Below, piece by piece: positions 13,784 through 21,471 of a DNA stretch of 26,251 nucleotides; the stretch's first letter is position 1; each line of letters opens with the position of its first letter. The DNA is taken from positions 1-26,251 of the forward strand of contig NZ_JOIX01000097.1 of NCBI RefSeq assembly GCF_000720175.1, given 5' to 3'. Under the pieces are notes generated by a model that was not told the DNA's origin, did no database searches, and saw only the letters and a program-made list of their open reading frames with translations. The position numbers were made by a program, and so were the translations under genes. Source of the DNA: Streptomyces sp. NRRL S-337. Lineage in GTDB: Bacteria > Actinomycetota > Actinomycetes > Streptomycetales > Streptomycetaceae.

Positions 13784-15412
13784 TCAGCCGAGCAGTTCGT
13801 ACGCCGGCAGCGTCAGGAAGTCCGCGTAGTCCGCGTCCAGGGAGACCTTGAGCAGGAGGTCGTGGGCCTGCTGCCACTTGCCGGAGGTGAAGGCGTCCTC
13901 GCCGATCTCACCGCGGATGGCGGCGAGTTCCTCGTCGGCGATCTTGCGGACCAGGTCGGCGGTCACCCGCTGGCCGTCCTCGAAGGTCACCCCGGCGTCC
14001 ACCCACTGCCAGATCTGCGAGCGCGAGATCTCGGCGGTGGCGGCGTCCTCCATGAGGCCGAAGATGGCGACGGCGCCCAGGCCGCGCAGCCACGCCTCGA
14101 TGTAGCGGGTGCCGACCTGGACGGCGTCCACCAGGCCCTGGTAGGTGGGCTTGGCGTCCAGGGAGTCGATCGCGATGAGGTCGGCCGCCGCGACGGAGAC
14201 GTCCTCGCGCAGCCGGTCCTTCTGGTTCGGCTTGTCGCCGAGGACCGCGTCGAAGGAGGCGCGGGCGACCGGGACCAGGTCGGGGTGGGCGACCCAGGAG
14301 CCGTCGAAGCCGTCCCCGGCCTCGCGGTCCTTGTCGTTCTTGACCTTGGCCAGTGCCTTCTCGTTGGCCTCCGGGTCGCGGCGGTTGGGGATGAAGGCCG
14401 CCATGCCGCCGATCGCGTGCGCACCGCGCTTGTGGCAGGTGCGGACCAGCAGTTCGGTGTAGGCGCGCATGAACGGCGCGGTCATGGTCACCGCGTTGCG
14501 GTCCGGCAGGACGAACTTCTCGCCGCCGTCGCGGAAGTTCTTGACGATGGAGAAGAGGTAGTCCCAGCGGCCGGCGTTCAGCCCGGAGGCGTGGTCGCGG
14601 AGTTCGTAGAGGATCTCCTCCATCTCGTACGCCGCGGTGATGGTCTCGATGAGGACCGTGGCGCGGATGGTGCCCTGGGGGATGCCGACGTAGTCCTGCG
14701 CGAAGACGAAGATGTCGTTCCAGAGGCGGGCCTCCAGGTGGGACTCGGTCTTCGGGAGGTAGAAGTACGGGCCCTTGCCCAGGTCCAGCAGCCGCTCGGC
14801 GTTGTGGAAGAAGTACAGGCCGAAGTCGACCAGGGCGCCGGGGACCGGGCGGCCCTCGAACTGGAGGTGCCGCTCCGCCAGGTGCCAGCCGCGCGGGCGC
14901 ATCACGACGGTGGCGAGCTCCTCGGCGGGCTTGAGGGCGTAGGACTTGCCGGACTTCGGGTCGGTGAAGTCGATCCGGCGCTCGTAGGCGTCGATCAGGT
15001 TGATCTGGCCACCGACGACGTTCTCCCAGGTGGGGGCGGAGGCGTCCTCGAAGTCGGCGAGCCAGACCTTGGCGCCCGAGTTGAGCGCGTTGATGGTCAT
15101 CTTCCGGTCGGTGGGGCCGGTGATCTCCACCCGCCGGTCGTTCAGCGCGGCGGGGGCCTCGGCGACCTTCCAGCTGTCGTCGGCGCGGATCTGCGCGGTC
15201 TCCGGGAGGAAGTCCAGCGTGCTGGTCCGGGCGATCTCCGCACGGCGCTCGGCGCGGCGGGCGAGCAGTTCGTCACGGCGCGGGGTGAACCGGCGGTGCA
15301 GCTCGGCGACGAAGGCGAGCGCGGCGTCGGTGAGGACCTCGTCCTGCCGTTCCGGGGTGTGGGCGGGGTCGACTTCGGCGATGGCCAGCGGGGACGGCGC
15401 TGGTGCGGACAT
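13784..15412 (-). CDS. aceB: Malate synthase A
   Basis: 542 residues, minus strand, with GGAGTG nine bases before the ATG. It condenses glyoxylate with acetyl-CoA to malate. Length and layout fit the A isoform: an N-terminal clasp, then the TIM barrel with [10 protein letters not shown] (catalytic Arg), the metal-binding Glu in [24 protein letters not shown] with the metal Asp, and a C-terminal domain holding the catalytic Asp region ([19 protein letters not shown]). Isocitrate lyase is not adjacent, so this copy probably serves glyoxylate from allantoin breakdown as well as, or rather than, the glyoxylate shunt. The AllR-like operator at 15561-15577 overlapping its -35 box supports that. Confidence 0.97.
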   Translation of the reverse strand: MSAPAPSPLAIAEVDPAHTPERQDEVLTDAALAFVAELHRRFTPRRDELLARRAERRAEIARTSTLDFLPETAQIRADDSWKVAEAPAALNDRRVEITGPTDRKMTINALNSGAKVWLADFEDASAPTWENVVGGQINLIDAYERRIDFTDPKSGKSYALKPAEELATVVMRPRGWHLAERHLQFEGRPVPGALVDFGLYFFHNAERLLDLGKGPYFYLPKTESHLEARLWNDIFVFAQDYVGIPQGTIRATVLIETITAAYEMEEILYELRDHASGLNAGRWDYLFSIVKNFRDGGEKFVLPDRNAVTMTAPFMRAYTELLVRTCHKRGAHAIGGMAAFIPNRRDPEANEKALAKVKNDKDREAGDGFDGSWVAHPDLVPVARASFDAVLGDKPNQKDRLREDVSVAAADLIAIDSLDAKPTYQGLVDAVQVGTRYIEAWLRGLGAVAIFGLMEDAATAEISRSQIWQWVDAGVTFEDGQRVTADLVRKIADEELAAIRGEIGEDAFTSGKWQQAHDLLLKVSLDADYADFLTLPAYELLG

Positions 15413-15697
15413 GAGCTGTCACTCCATTCAGCGGCGGTGCCTGGCGGCCGCCGGGACGCCGGGCGGCACGGGGTGCCGCGGGCTCCGGGATACGGTCGCG
15501 GGCGCCGTCTGGATTCAGGGCGCTTCTGACCAGTGGAGACTAGTTTCCTTATCGCGGAACTTCAATGGTTTGTTGATATCGAGATTCTCAGGGTCGACAG
15601 AAGTGGTGATCGAATGGCTCTCGGTGCCACGCCGGTCACTCTCCATCACAGGCCCCCCACAGGCGTGCAGCCCTGGTGAACCGCGCCGGCCCGGCCG
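15413..15697. promoter_or_regulatory. Intergenic region aceB / MocA-like gene
   Basis: 285 bases between the start of aceB and the end of the MocA-like gene, both minus strand. The centre (15530-15625) is conspicuously AT-rich and carries the aceB promoter and operator. A second imperfect palindrome TTCC-N7-GGAA sits at 15545-15559, inside the promoter spacer. No gene is visible. Confidence 0.6.
15537..15577 (-). promoter_or_regulatory. aceB promoter with AllR-like operator
   Basis: TTCAATGGTTTGTTGAT (15561-15577, plus strand) is the TTCAA-N7-TTGAN palindrome with one half-site mismatch. Read on the minus strand, its end supplies -35 TTGAAG (15560-15565). Exactly 17 bases on is TAGTCT (15537-15542), a good -10. 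This is the same geometry as at uraD, so a repressor bound here would block sigma contact with the -35. AllR as the repressor is inference. Confidence 0.7.
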
Positions 15698-16369
15698 TCA
15701 CTCCAGGCGGTACAGGTCCTCCGGGGTGTCGATGTCGTACGGCTCGGCGATGTCGCCGCACTCGACCAGCGTGAGCGCGTTCACATGCTGCTGGAGGTAG
15801 GCGCGGGCGCCGCGGTCGCCCTCCGCGGTCGCGGCGATCCCGGCCCAGCGCCCGGCCCCGAAGAGGACGGGGTGGCCGCGCCGGCCGTCGTACGCGGCCG
15901 CCACCAGGTCCGCCCCCGCGGTGTACGCCTCGATCAGCCGGGCCACCGCTGCGGCGCCGATGCCCGGCTGGTCGACGAGCGACACCACCACGGCGTCCGC
16001 CCCCTCGCCGGCCAGTGCGGCGAGCCCCACCCGGAGCGACGAGCCCATGCCCTGCGCCCAGTCGGGGTTGACCGAGACGCCGTATGCCGCGAGGTCGGCC
16101 CGGGCGCATACGGAGTCGGCGGCCGCGCCGAGCACGATGTGCACCGGCCGGCAGCCGCCGTCCCGCAGGACCCGTGCCGCGTGCTCGACCAGCGGCCGTC
16201 CCCGGTGGTCGAGCAGCGCCTTCGGCCGTCCCCCCAGACGCCGGCCGCCGCCCGCGGCGAGCAGCAGACCGGCCACCCTCCCCCCGGGCCGGGACGTCGC
16301 GCTCCGCGCCCGTGGCGCTTCGGAGGTTTCGATCGCTTCGGAGGTTTCGATCGGCGATGTCGGTGCCAT
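15698..16369 (-). CDS. MocA/MobA-like nucleotidyltransferase (molybdenum cofactor maturation)
   Basis: 223 residues, minus strand. The NTP-transferase core starts near residue 32: VAGLLLAAGGGRRLGGRPKALL (shown here as motif LLLAAGGGRRLG plus RPKALL), with the metal Asp region VVSLVDQPG and the C-terminal YDIDTPEDLYRL. This pattern fits MocA-like enzymes that attach CMP to molybdopterin for xanthine dehydrogenase-family enzymes. That would link it to purine oxidation, although no xanthine dehydrogenase gene is in the window. The first 30 residues are a low-complexity extension with IETSEA twice, from an 18-bp tandem duplication; a start nearer the core cannot be excluded. The ATG at 16369 has GAGG 12 bases upstream. 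Confidence 0.82.
   Translation of the reverse strand: MAPTSPIETSEAIETSEAPRARSATSRPGGRVAGLLLAAGGGRRLGGRPKALLDHRGRPLVEHAARVLRDGGCRPVHIVLGAAADSVCARADLAAYGVSVNPDWAQGMGSSLRVGLAALAGEGADAVVVSLVDQPGIGAAAVARLIEAYTAGADLVAAAYDGRRGHPVLFGAGRWAGIAATAEGDRGARAYLQQHVNALTLVECGDIAEPYDIDTPEDLYRLE
16318..16353 (-). repeat. 18-bp tandem duplication in the MocA-like gene
   Basis: The unit CTTCGGAGGTTTCGATCG occurs twice exactly, at 16318-16335 and 16336-16353. It keeps frame and encodes IETSEA twice in the N-terminal extension. The exact identity indicates a recent slip or duplication. Confidence 0.9.
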
Positions 16370-16430
16370 GGGGACTGCTTACCTCATGGCACCGCGCCTC
16401 GTGGGCCGTTGACCGTCCTCGCCCGTGGGG

Positions 16431-16655
16431 TCAGGCCGCGTCGTCGGCGGCGCGCTGGCGGGGGATGCTCGGCCGGAACCGGTCCCGCAGGTCGTGCGTG
16501 CGTTCCTCCGCGCGCCGCCGCTCGGCCACATAGCGGTGTATGTGTTCCAGGGTGATTTCCGATGCATCGGAAAGGCCGTACGCGCGGCAGATGAGCTGGA
16601 CGACGCTGACGTCGTGACGGTTCGGTCCGGTGCCGGGGCCGGGTTGGGGCTCCAT
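16431..16655 (-). CDS. Small hypothetical protein (74 aa)
   Basis: I do not recognise this protein. The ATG at 16655 has GGAG six bases upstream, better than the longer alternatives at 16712 and 16790. It has a Pro/Gly-rich start (MEPQPGPGTGPNRHDVS), then an amphipathic helical part (VVQLICRAYGLSDASEITLEHIHRYVAERRR, here cited as LICRAYGLSDAS and LEHIHRYVAERRR) and a basic tail. One Cys, no membrane segment or signal. It lies 61 bases upstream of the MocA-like gene on the same strand, so it may share its transcript. Codon use looks like real coding sequence, but the gene is supported only moderately. Confidence 0.5.
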   Translation of the reverse strand: MEPQPGPGTGPNRHDVSVVQLICRAYGLSDASEITLEHIHRYVAERRRAEERTHDLRDRFRPSIPRQRAADDAA

Positions 16656-17054
16656 GCCGTTCTCCGATCCAGTGATATGCCGGATATTTCCTCGGAGGGA
16701 AGAATGCTCCATCTTGCCCCTCTGTACGCATCGGTCCGGCCGCGCCCACGCCAACGGGTGGTGGGGGGAACGTATGTACACGTCGCCCATGACGCATGGT
16801 CAGTTCGATACGGGGAACAGGGGCGTGACGCGTGCGCCGGCGCACCCTTGGCGCCCGCCGCCGGCCCCTGAACCGCACCCGGAGTTGCCGCGAAAAGCGG
16901 TCGCGAAACCGGCTCTTCGGACAAGGCGCCCCCCTGTCGGCCGGCGATGTCACGGTGCCGCGTGCGGCCGGATAAGGTTCTGCCCCGTTGCGGGCAATCG
17001 TGGCTGTCTGCCGGTGGGGCAGGCCGGGCCATTTTCTGAAGTCGGGGGACGTTC
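16656..17054. other. Divergent intergenic region before the Ser/Thr kinase
   Basis: About 399 bases between a minus-strand small gene and the plus-strand kinase. It is locally less GC-rich near 16670-16720 and 16770-16820, as expected for promoters, and includes a TGTACA palindrome within GTATGTACACG near 16772. I could not assign -35/-10 boxes with confidence, and no convincing gene, RNA or strong hairpin was found. Confidence 0.4.
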
Positions 17055-18959
17055 GTGGTGAACAGTGTGGGCTCGTCCGGGATCTTCCAGCCGCTGGAGG
17101 GCGACGACCCGCGGGCGATCGCGGGCTACCGCCTCACGGCCAAGCTCGGCGCCGGCGGTATGGGCAAGGTCTACCTCTCGTACACGCCGGGCGGCCGGCC
17201 GGTGGCCATCAAGGTGATCCGGCCCGAGTTCAGCGAGGACGCGGAGTTCCGCCGCCGCTTCAAGCAGGAGGTGCAGTCCGCGCAGCGGGTGCAGGGCCTG
17301 TTCACCGCGCCGGTCATCGACAGCGACGCGGACGGCCCGAGCCCCTGGCTCGCCACCGCCTACGTCCCCGGCCCCTCGCTCTCCGCGGCGGTCGCCGAAC
17401 ACGGCCGCCTCCCGGTCCCCACGGTCCTGCTGCTGGTCGCCGGCATCGCCGAGGCGCTGCAGGTCATCCATGGCGCGGGCATCGTGCACCGCGACCTCAA
17501 GCCGTCCAACGTGCTGCTGGCCGCGGACGGCCCGCGGGTGATCGACTTCGGTATCGCCCGGGCCGCCGACGCGACCTCGCTCACCAGTAGTGGCGTCACG
17601 GTCGGCACGCCCACCTTCATGGCGCCCGAACAGGCCGCCGGCAGCACCATCAGCCCGGCCACCGACGTCTTCGCGCTGGGCCAGGTCGCGGCGTACGCGG
17701 CCATCGGCACCCCGGCGTTCGGCGAGGGCACCTCGCACGGCGTGCTCTACCGCATCGTCCACGAGGAGCCGGACCTGACCGGACTCCCCGAGGAACTGCG
17801 GGAGTTGGTCGGCCGTTGCCTGGCCAAGGACGCCGCGGACCGGCCGTCGGTGGCCGAGGTGATCGAGCTGTGCGGGGCGGCCTCCGGGCAGACGCAGCTG
17901 CGCCGTCCCGAGGACTGGCTGCCCAGCGCCGTCGCCGCCGACATCACCACCCGGACCGCGGCCCCGGCGCCCGTGCAGACCCCGCCGCCCCCGCTGGAGG
18001 CCCCGACCGCGGGCGCCCCGGCCCGGCCCGCGCAGCCGCCCGCGCCGCCCGCCCAGCCGCCGGCCCAGCCGGCGCCCGCCGTCCCGCCGGTGCCGACCCA
18101 GTTGAACCACCCGCAGACCCCGCCGCCGGGCTTCGGCCCCGCGGCCTACGCGCCGACCGTCGGCGCCACCGCGCAGGGGACGCCGGCCGCCGCACCGGCC
18201 GCCACGGGCCCCACGCCCACCGCGTCCGCCCCGACCGTCGCCACCCCGGCCGGCCCGACGGCCACCGGCCCCACCGCCGCCTACCCGGCCGCCGCGGCGC
18301 CGGCCCCGCAGCCGCCGAAGAAGAAGCGCAAGGGCCTGGTCACGGCGCTGGTGCTGGTCTGTCTGCTGGCCTTCGCCGGTGCCGGCGGCGGGGTCGTCTA
18401 CGCCCTGATGAAGGACCACACGCAGACGAAGCAGGACCAGGCCGACGGCAGCACCAAGGCCAAGAACAGCGGTGCCTCGGCGACGCCGAGCACGGACCCG
18501 ACCGCCACGCCGGGCGGGGACGGCACGAGCACGCCCGCCGCGCCCGTGCAGGACCCGACACCGGTCGACTTCAAGAACATCAACCTGCCGGACGACTACC
18601 ACCTGTCCATGGCCGACGAGTCGATGAAGCCGACGAACTCGGACAACGACACCGACGTCGACTTCTCCTACCAGGACAACAGCTACTCGGACGACCAGGT
18701 CGGCACCGAGAACGGCAAGCTGGTGCTGCTGAACCCGGGCGAGCAGGGCTCCCTCGACACCTGCCGCAACGAGACCCGGTTCACCGAGAGCATCCTGACC
18801 AAGCAGCTCACCAAGGGCGCGCAGATCTGCCTGACCACGGACTACGGCCATGTCGCACTGATCACCTTCAAGGGCTTCGCACCCAAGTCCGACCCCAGCA
18901 GCTACATGACCGTCGACGTCCGCGTCTGGCGCAACGCGGTCCAGCCGAAGCAGGACTGA
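17055..18959 (+). CDS. Membrane Ser/Thr protein kinase (Hanks-type, PknB-like)
   Basis: 634 residues from the GTG at 17055, with GGGGGAC seven bases upstream. The kinase domain (about residues 25-285) is complete: Gly-loop LGAGGMGKVY, catalytic K53 in VAIKVI, H145-R146-D147 in VHRDLKPSN, D164-F165-G166, and MAPEQ. A Pro/Ala-rich linker of about 120 residues follows, then a KKKRKG stop-transfer-like basic patch, one transmembrane helix (about 428-450) and an extracellular C-terminal part of about 180 residues, starting Thr/Ser/Asp-rich. The outer part has no PASTA repeats and I do not recognise its fold; it contains two Cys (TCRNETR and QICLTT) that could pair. It likely senses something outside the cell, ligand unknown. 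Confidence 0.93.
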   Translation: MVNSVGSSGIFQPLEGDDPRAIAGYRLTAKLGAGGMGKVYLSYTPGGRPVAIKVIRPEFSEDAEFRRRFKQEVQSAQRVQGLFTAPVIDSDADGPSPWLATAYVPGPSLSAAVAEHGRLPVPTVLLLVAGIAEALQVIHGAGIVHRDLKPSNVLLAADGPRVIDFGIARAADATSLTSSGVTVGTPTFMAPEQAAGSTISPATDVFALGQVAAYAAIGTPAFGEGTSHGVLYRIVHEEPDLTGLPEELRELVGRCLAKDAADRPSVAEVIELCGAASGQTQLRRPEDWLPSAVAADITTRTAAPAPVQTPPPPLEAPTAGAPARPAQPPAPPAQPPAQPAPAVPPVPTQLNHPQTPPPGFGPAAYAPTVGATAQGTPAAAPAATGPTPTASAPTVATPAGPTATGPTAAYPAAAAPAPQPPKKKRKGLVTALVLVCLLAFAGAGGGVVYALMKDHTQTKQDQADGSTKAKNSGASATPSTDPTATPGGDGTSTPAAPVQDPTPVDFKNINLPDDYHLSMADESMKPTNSDNDTDVDFSYQDNSYSDDQVGTENGKLVLLNPGEQGSLDTCRNETRFTESILTKQLTKGAQICLTTDYGHVALITFKGFAPKSDPSSYMTVDVRVWRNAVQPKQD

Positions 18960-18985
18960 CCCGCACCGTCTCACCCGCACCGCCC

Positions 18986-19020
18986 CCGCCGCCCATCCCC
19001 TCGAAGGGGGTGGGCGGCGG
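18986..19020 (+). terminator. Terminator hairpin after the Ser/Thr kinase
   Basis: CCGCCGCCCATCCCC (18986-19000) pairs with GGGGGTGGGCGGCGG (19006-19020), 15 bp with one G-U pair and a five-base loop, 26 bases after the kinase stop. A TTTTTT run follows only at 19039-19044, too far to be a canonical tract. Confidence 0.8.
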
Positions 19021-19158
19021 AGACGTGCGACCCGGTGGTTTTTTCGCGCTCCGTGTGGCGCGGGCAGCGCGCAGTGGCGTTAACTGTCCCGCATTGTGGG
19101 ACGGGCAACGGCCTGGGAGGGCGCCGTCGGTGGGGAACAACTGCAGGGGGACGTACGG

Positions 19159-19449
19159 GTGACCGGGGCCGACGGGGACCCGCGGGTGGCGGAGCTGCGC
19201 GGGGCGGTGGCCCGGCTGCGGCGTCAACTGGCCGTGCTGCCGGGGGAGTTGCCGGACCGCGCGGCCGCCGACGAGGAGCTGGCCGCGCTGGATGCGATGG
19301 TCAGTCACGGGCTGCCGGAGGTGCCCCGGCTGCGCCGCTCGTTACTGCTGATCGCCGGGGCGGTCGGTTCGGTGAGTGCGCTCTCGCCCGCACTGGGCGA
19401 GGTGCGCGCGGGCATCGACCGTTTCGGCCAGCTGCCGGGCGGCCGGTGA
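19159..19449 (+). CDS. DUF5955-like small protein
   Basis: 96 residues from the GTG at 19159 with GGGGGAC about eight bases upstream; an earlier in-frame GTG at 19096 lacks a ribosome site. It begins with a helix (DPRVAELRGAVARLRRQLA), then LPDRAAADEELAALDAM and the hydrophobic stretch LRRSLLLIAGAVGSVSALSPAL. I recognise this as the actinobacterial DUF5955 pattern, a family without known function. The hydrophobic stretch could be a membrane-associated helix or part of a helical bundle. It follows the kinase after a strong hairpin and converges on allR. Confidence 0.72.
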   Translation: MTGADGDPRVAELRGAVARLRRQLAVLPGELPDRAAADEELAALDAMVSHGLPEVPRLRRSLLLIAGAVGSVSALSPALGEVRAGIDRFGQLPGGR

Positions 19450-19569
19450 CCAGGACGGCCGGTGTCGGTAAGGCCGGTGATCGATAAGGCCGGCGGCCGG
19501 GGCAGCGGTGACCAGGGTGGCCGGTGACCGGGGCAGCCGTGCCGCCCCGGGCCAGGGGTCCCGCGGGGG
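19450..19569. repeat. GGCCGGTGA-type degenerate direct repeats between convergent genes
   Basis: The 120-base gap between the DUF5955-like gene and allR repeats GGCCGGTGA or close variants (near 19440, 19464, 19480, 19519), some followed by CCAGG. No strong stem-loop is seen, which is unusual for a convergent junction here. It may be slippage-derived low-complexity sequence. Confidence 0.45.
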
Positions 19570-20373
19570 TTACGCCGGTGTCTGGTTGGCGAGGGCGACC
19601 GACAGCTGGGCCGCGACGTCCTGCAGTACCGGCACGATCTTGTCCGTCGCCGCCTCCGTCACCCGGCCGGTCGGGCCGGAGATCGAGATGGCCGCGGAGG
19701 TGGGGGAGTTGGGCACCGGCACCGCGAGGCAGCGGACGCCGATCTCCTGCTCGTTGTCGTCCACCGCGTAGCCGAGCCGGCGGACGTCGGCGAGCGCGTC
19801 CAGGAAGCGCTCCGGATCGGTGATCGTCTTCTCGGTCGCGGCGGGCATGCCCGTACGGCCGAGCAGCGCGCGGACCTCCTCGGGCGGGTGGTTGGCCAGC
19901 AGGGCCTTGCCCACGCCGGTGGAGTGCGGCAGGACGCGGCGGCCGACCTCGGTGAACATCCGGACCGCGTGCCGGGACGGGACCTGGGCGACGTAGACGA
20001 TCTCGTCACCGTCGAGCAGCGCCATGTTGGCGGTCTCGCCGGTCTCCTCGACCAGGCGGGCCAGGAACGGCCGGGCCCAGGTGCCCAGCAGGCGGGAGGC
20101 GCTCTCGCCGAGCCGGATCAGCCGGGGGCCGAGCGCGTACCGGCGGTTGGGCTGCTGACGGACGTACCCACAGGCGACGAGCGTGCGCATCAGGCGGTGG
20201 ATGGTGGGGAGCGGCAGTCCGCTGCTACCGGAGAGCTCGCTCAGGCCGACCTCGCCACCGGCGTCAGCCATCCGCTCCAGCAGGTCGAAGGCGCGCTCGA
20301 GGGACTGGACGCCGCCGCTGGCGCCTGCGGGCTTGGCTTCGGCGGCGGAGGTGCTGGCGCTGGACGGCGGCAC
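19570..20373 (-). CDS. allR: IclR-family regulator of allantoin/glyoxylate genes (AllR-like)
   Basis: 267 residues from a GTG at 20373 with GAAAGGAA about six bases upstream; earlier in-frame starts lack one. The N-terminal winged helix (about residues 23-80) has SLERAFDLLERMAD, LSELSGSSGLPLPTIHRLMRTL and GYVRQ. The IclR effector domain follows, with MALLDGDEIVYVAQ, PHSTGVGKALLA, GYAVDDNEQEIGVRCLAVPV and ISGPTGRV. In S. coelicolor an AllR of this family represses allantoin and malate synthase genes and responds to allantoate/glyoxylate (recalled, not checked). Three TTCAA-N7-TTGAN palindromes in this window, before uraD, aceB and allB, are the obvious candidate targets. It is divergent from the racemase-like gene, but no such palindrome is in that gap. 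Confidence 0.9.
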   Translation of the reverse strand: MPPSSASTSAAEAKPAGASGGVQSLERAFDLLERMADAGGEVGLSELSGSSGLPLPTIHRLMRTLVACGYVRQQPNRRYALGPRLIRLGESASRLLGTWARPFLARLVEETGETANMALLDGDEIVYVAQVPSRHAVRMFTEVGRRVLPHSTGVGKALLANHPPEEVRALLGRTGMPAATEKTITDPERFLDALADVRRLGYAVDDNEQEIGVRCLAVPVPNSPTSAAISISGPTGRVTEAATDKIVPVLQDVAAQLSVALANQTPA

Positions 20374-20556
20374 GGCGCGTTCCTTTCGGGGCGGGTCAGA
20401 TCGGTCTCGGCTGGGACTTGCGGGCGCCGGGCCCGACCGCGCCAGCCTACCGGTCCCCCTACGTTGGCACATCGCCCTTCGCACACTCGTTCTCGCCGGT
20501 CAGGCCCTCTTTGTCTCACCGTAGGGCGTGTCGGACAGGTGGGTACTCGCGATCCC

Positions 20557-20585
20557 TTGACGGTGCCAGTGGCCGTAGCTACGTT
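20557..20585 (+). promoter_or_regulatory. Promoter of the racemase-permease genes
   Basis: TTGACG (20557-20562), a 17-base spacer and TACGTT (20580-20585) form a good housekeeping-type promoter. The start codon lies 56 bases after the -10. Downstream is CTGTGGAAT (20612-20620), which matches the right half of the allB operator at eight of nine positions, but no matching left half is present. Confidence 0.6.
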
Positions 20586-20621
20586 CTGCTGCGCGAAACC
20601 TACTGTCCATTCTGTGGAATC

Positions 20622-20637
20622 CTCCAAATCGTTGGAG
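20622..20637 (+). promoter_or_regulatory. Stem-loop enclosing the racemase ribosome binding site
   Basis: CTCCAA (20622-20627), loop ATCG, TTGGAG (20632-20637): a perfect 6-bp stem whose 3' arm contains the GGAG ribosome site of the gene at 20642. When formed it would hide the site. The same palindrome could alternatively be a DNA operator. Confidence 0.6.
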
Positions 20638-20641
20638 CGTC

Positions 20642-21430
20642 ATGCGCATACTCGTCATGAACCCGAACACCACGGCTTCCATGACCGCGTCGATCCGCGC
20701 CACCGCCACCGCGGCCGCCGCCCCGGGCACCGAGATCCTCGCCACGGAACCCCTGTGGGGACCCGTGTCGATCGAGGGACATTTCGAGGGCTACCTCAGT
20801 GCCGCCGCCGTCCTCGACCGGCTCGCCACCCTCGATACGCCCTTCGACGCCCTGGTCATGGCCGGTTTCGGCGAGCCCGGCCGGGAGGGCGCCCAGGAAC
20901 TGCTCGACGTCCCCGTACTGGACATCACCGAGAGCGCCGCCCAGATGGCGATGATGCTCGGCCACGCCTACGGCGTCGTCACCACCCTCGACCGCGCCGT
21001 ACCGCAGATCCAGGACCGGCTGCTGACCGCCGGACTGCTCCAGCGCTGTGCCGGCGTCCGGGGCACCGGGCTCGGGGTGCTGGAGCTGGAGGAGGATCCG
21101 GAGCGCACGGTCGAGGTGATCATCGAGACCGCCCGTGCGGTCGTCCGGGCCGGCGCCGAGGTCATCTGCCTCGGGTGCGGCGGGATGGCCGGACTGGACG
21201 AGAAGGTGGCGGCGGAAGTCGGGGTGCCGGTCGTCGACGGGGTCGCGGCCGCGGTGAAGTTCGCCGAGGCGGTCGTCGGCCTCGGACTGGCCACCAGCAG
21301 GAGCCGCAGTTTCGCCCCGCCGCGGCCCAAGACCATCGGCTCCTGGCCGCTGAGCACCCACCTCGACCTGGGGCGGGCCCAGGGCTCTCCATGTCACACC
21401 GATTTTTCCGCACAGACATCAGACATCTGA
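20642..21430 (+). CDS. Allantoin/hydantoin racemase-like protein (Asp/Glu racemase superfamily)
   Basis: 262 residues from the ATG at 20642 (GGAG four bases upstream). The fold is that of HyuA/HpxA-type hydantoin and allantoin racemases: N-terminal ILVMNPNTTASMT, central DALVMAGFGEPGREGA, PVLDITESA, and the C-terminal AEVICLGCGGMAGL. Racemisation would make R-allantoin usable by an S-specific allantoinase. The usual first catalytic Cys (CFGDPG motif) is Gly75 here, while the second-half Cys (C179, with C176 nearby) is kept. It may therefore be a one-cysteine variant, a non-racemising relative, or use another residue. It starts the operon with the NCS1 permease and is divergent from allR. Its C-terminal 30 residues look unconserved. 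Confidence 0.8.
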   Translation: MRILVMNPNTTASMTASIRATATAAAAPGTEILATEPLWGPVSIEGHFEGYLSAAAVLDRLATLDTPFDALVMAGFGEPGREGAQELLDVPVLDITESAAQMAMMLGHAYGVVTTLDRAVPQIQDRLLTAGLLQRCAGVRGTGLGVLELEEDPERTVEVIIETARAVVRAGAEVICLGCGGMAGLDEKVAAEVGVPVVDGVAAAVKFAEAVVGLGLATSRSRSFAPPRPKTIGSWPLSTHLDLGRAQGSPCHTDFSAQTSDI

Positions 21431-21471
21431 CAACTGCCCCTAAGATCCACCCAACCTGCCTGGGAGGACAC

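Noticed and set aside
13526..15529. A 667-codon plus-strand open frame opposite malate synthase.
   Set aside because: It is the antisense shadow of a complete, high-confidence aceB; the translation is Gly/Val/Asp-rich without any fold signature.
16771..16781. TGTACA-centred palindrome as a regulatory site for the kinase.
   Set aside because: Too short to be significant and nearly 280 bases from the kinase start, with no promoter assigned.
20612..20620. CTGTGGAAT as an AllR operator for the racemase gene.
   Set aside because: Only the right half-site matches; no TTCAA partner lies seven bases upstream, so it was not called as an operator.
21423..21434. Palindrome around TCAGACATCTGA at the racemase stop as an operator for the NCS1 permease.
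   Set aside because: It is short, overlaps the end of the racemase coding sequence, and is unlike the AllR motif; the permease is more simply cotranscribed.
19888..21471. Long N-terminal extension of the NCS1 permease frame.
   Set aside because: It overlaps allR and the racemase-like gene in other frames; NCS1 homology begins only after 21472, which has its own ribosome site.
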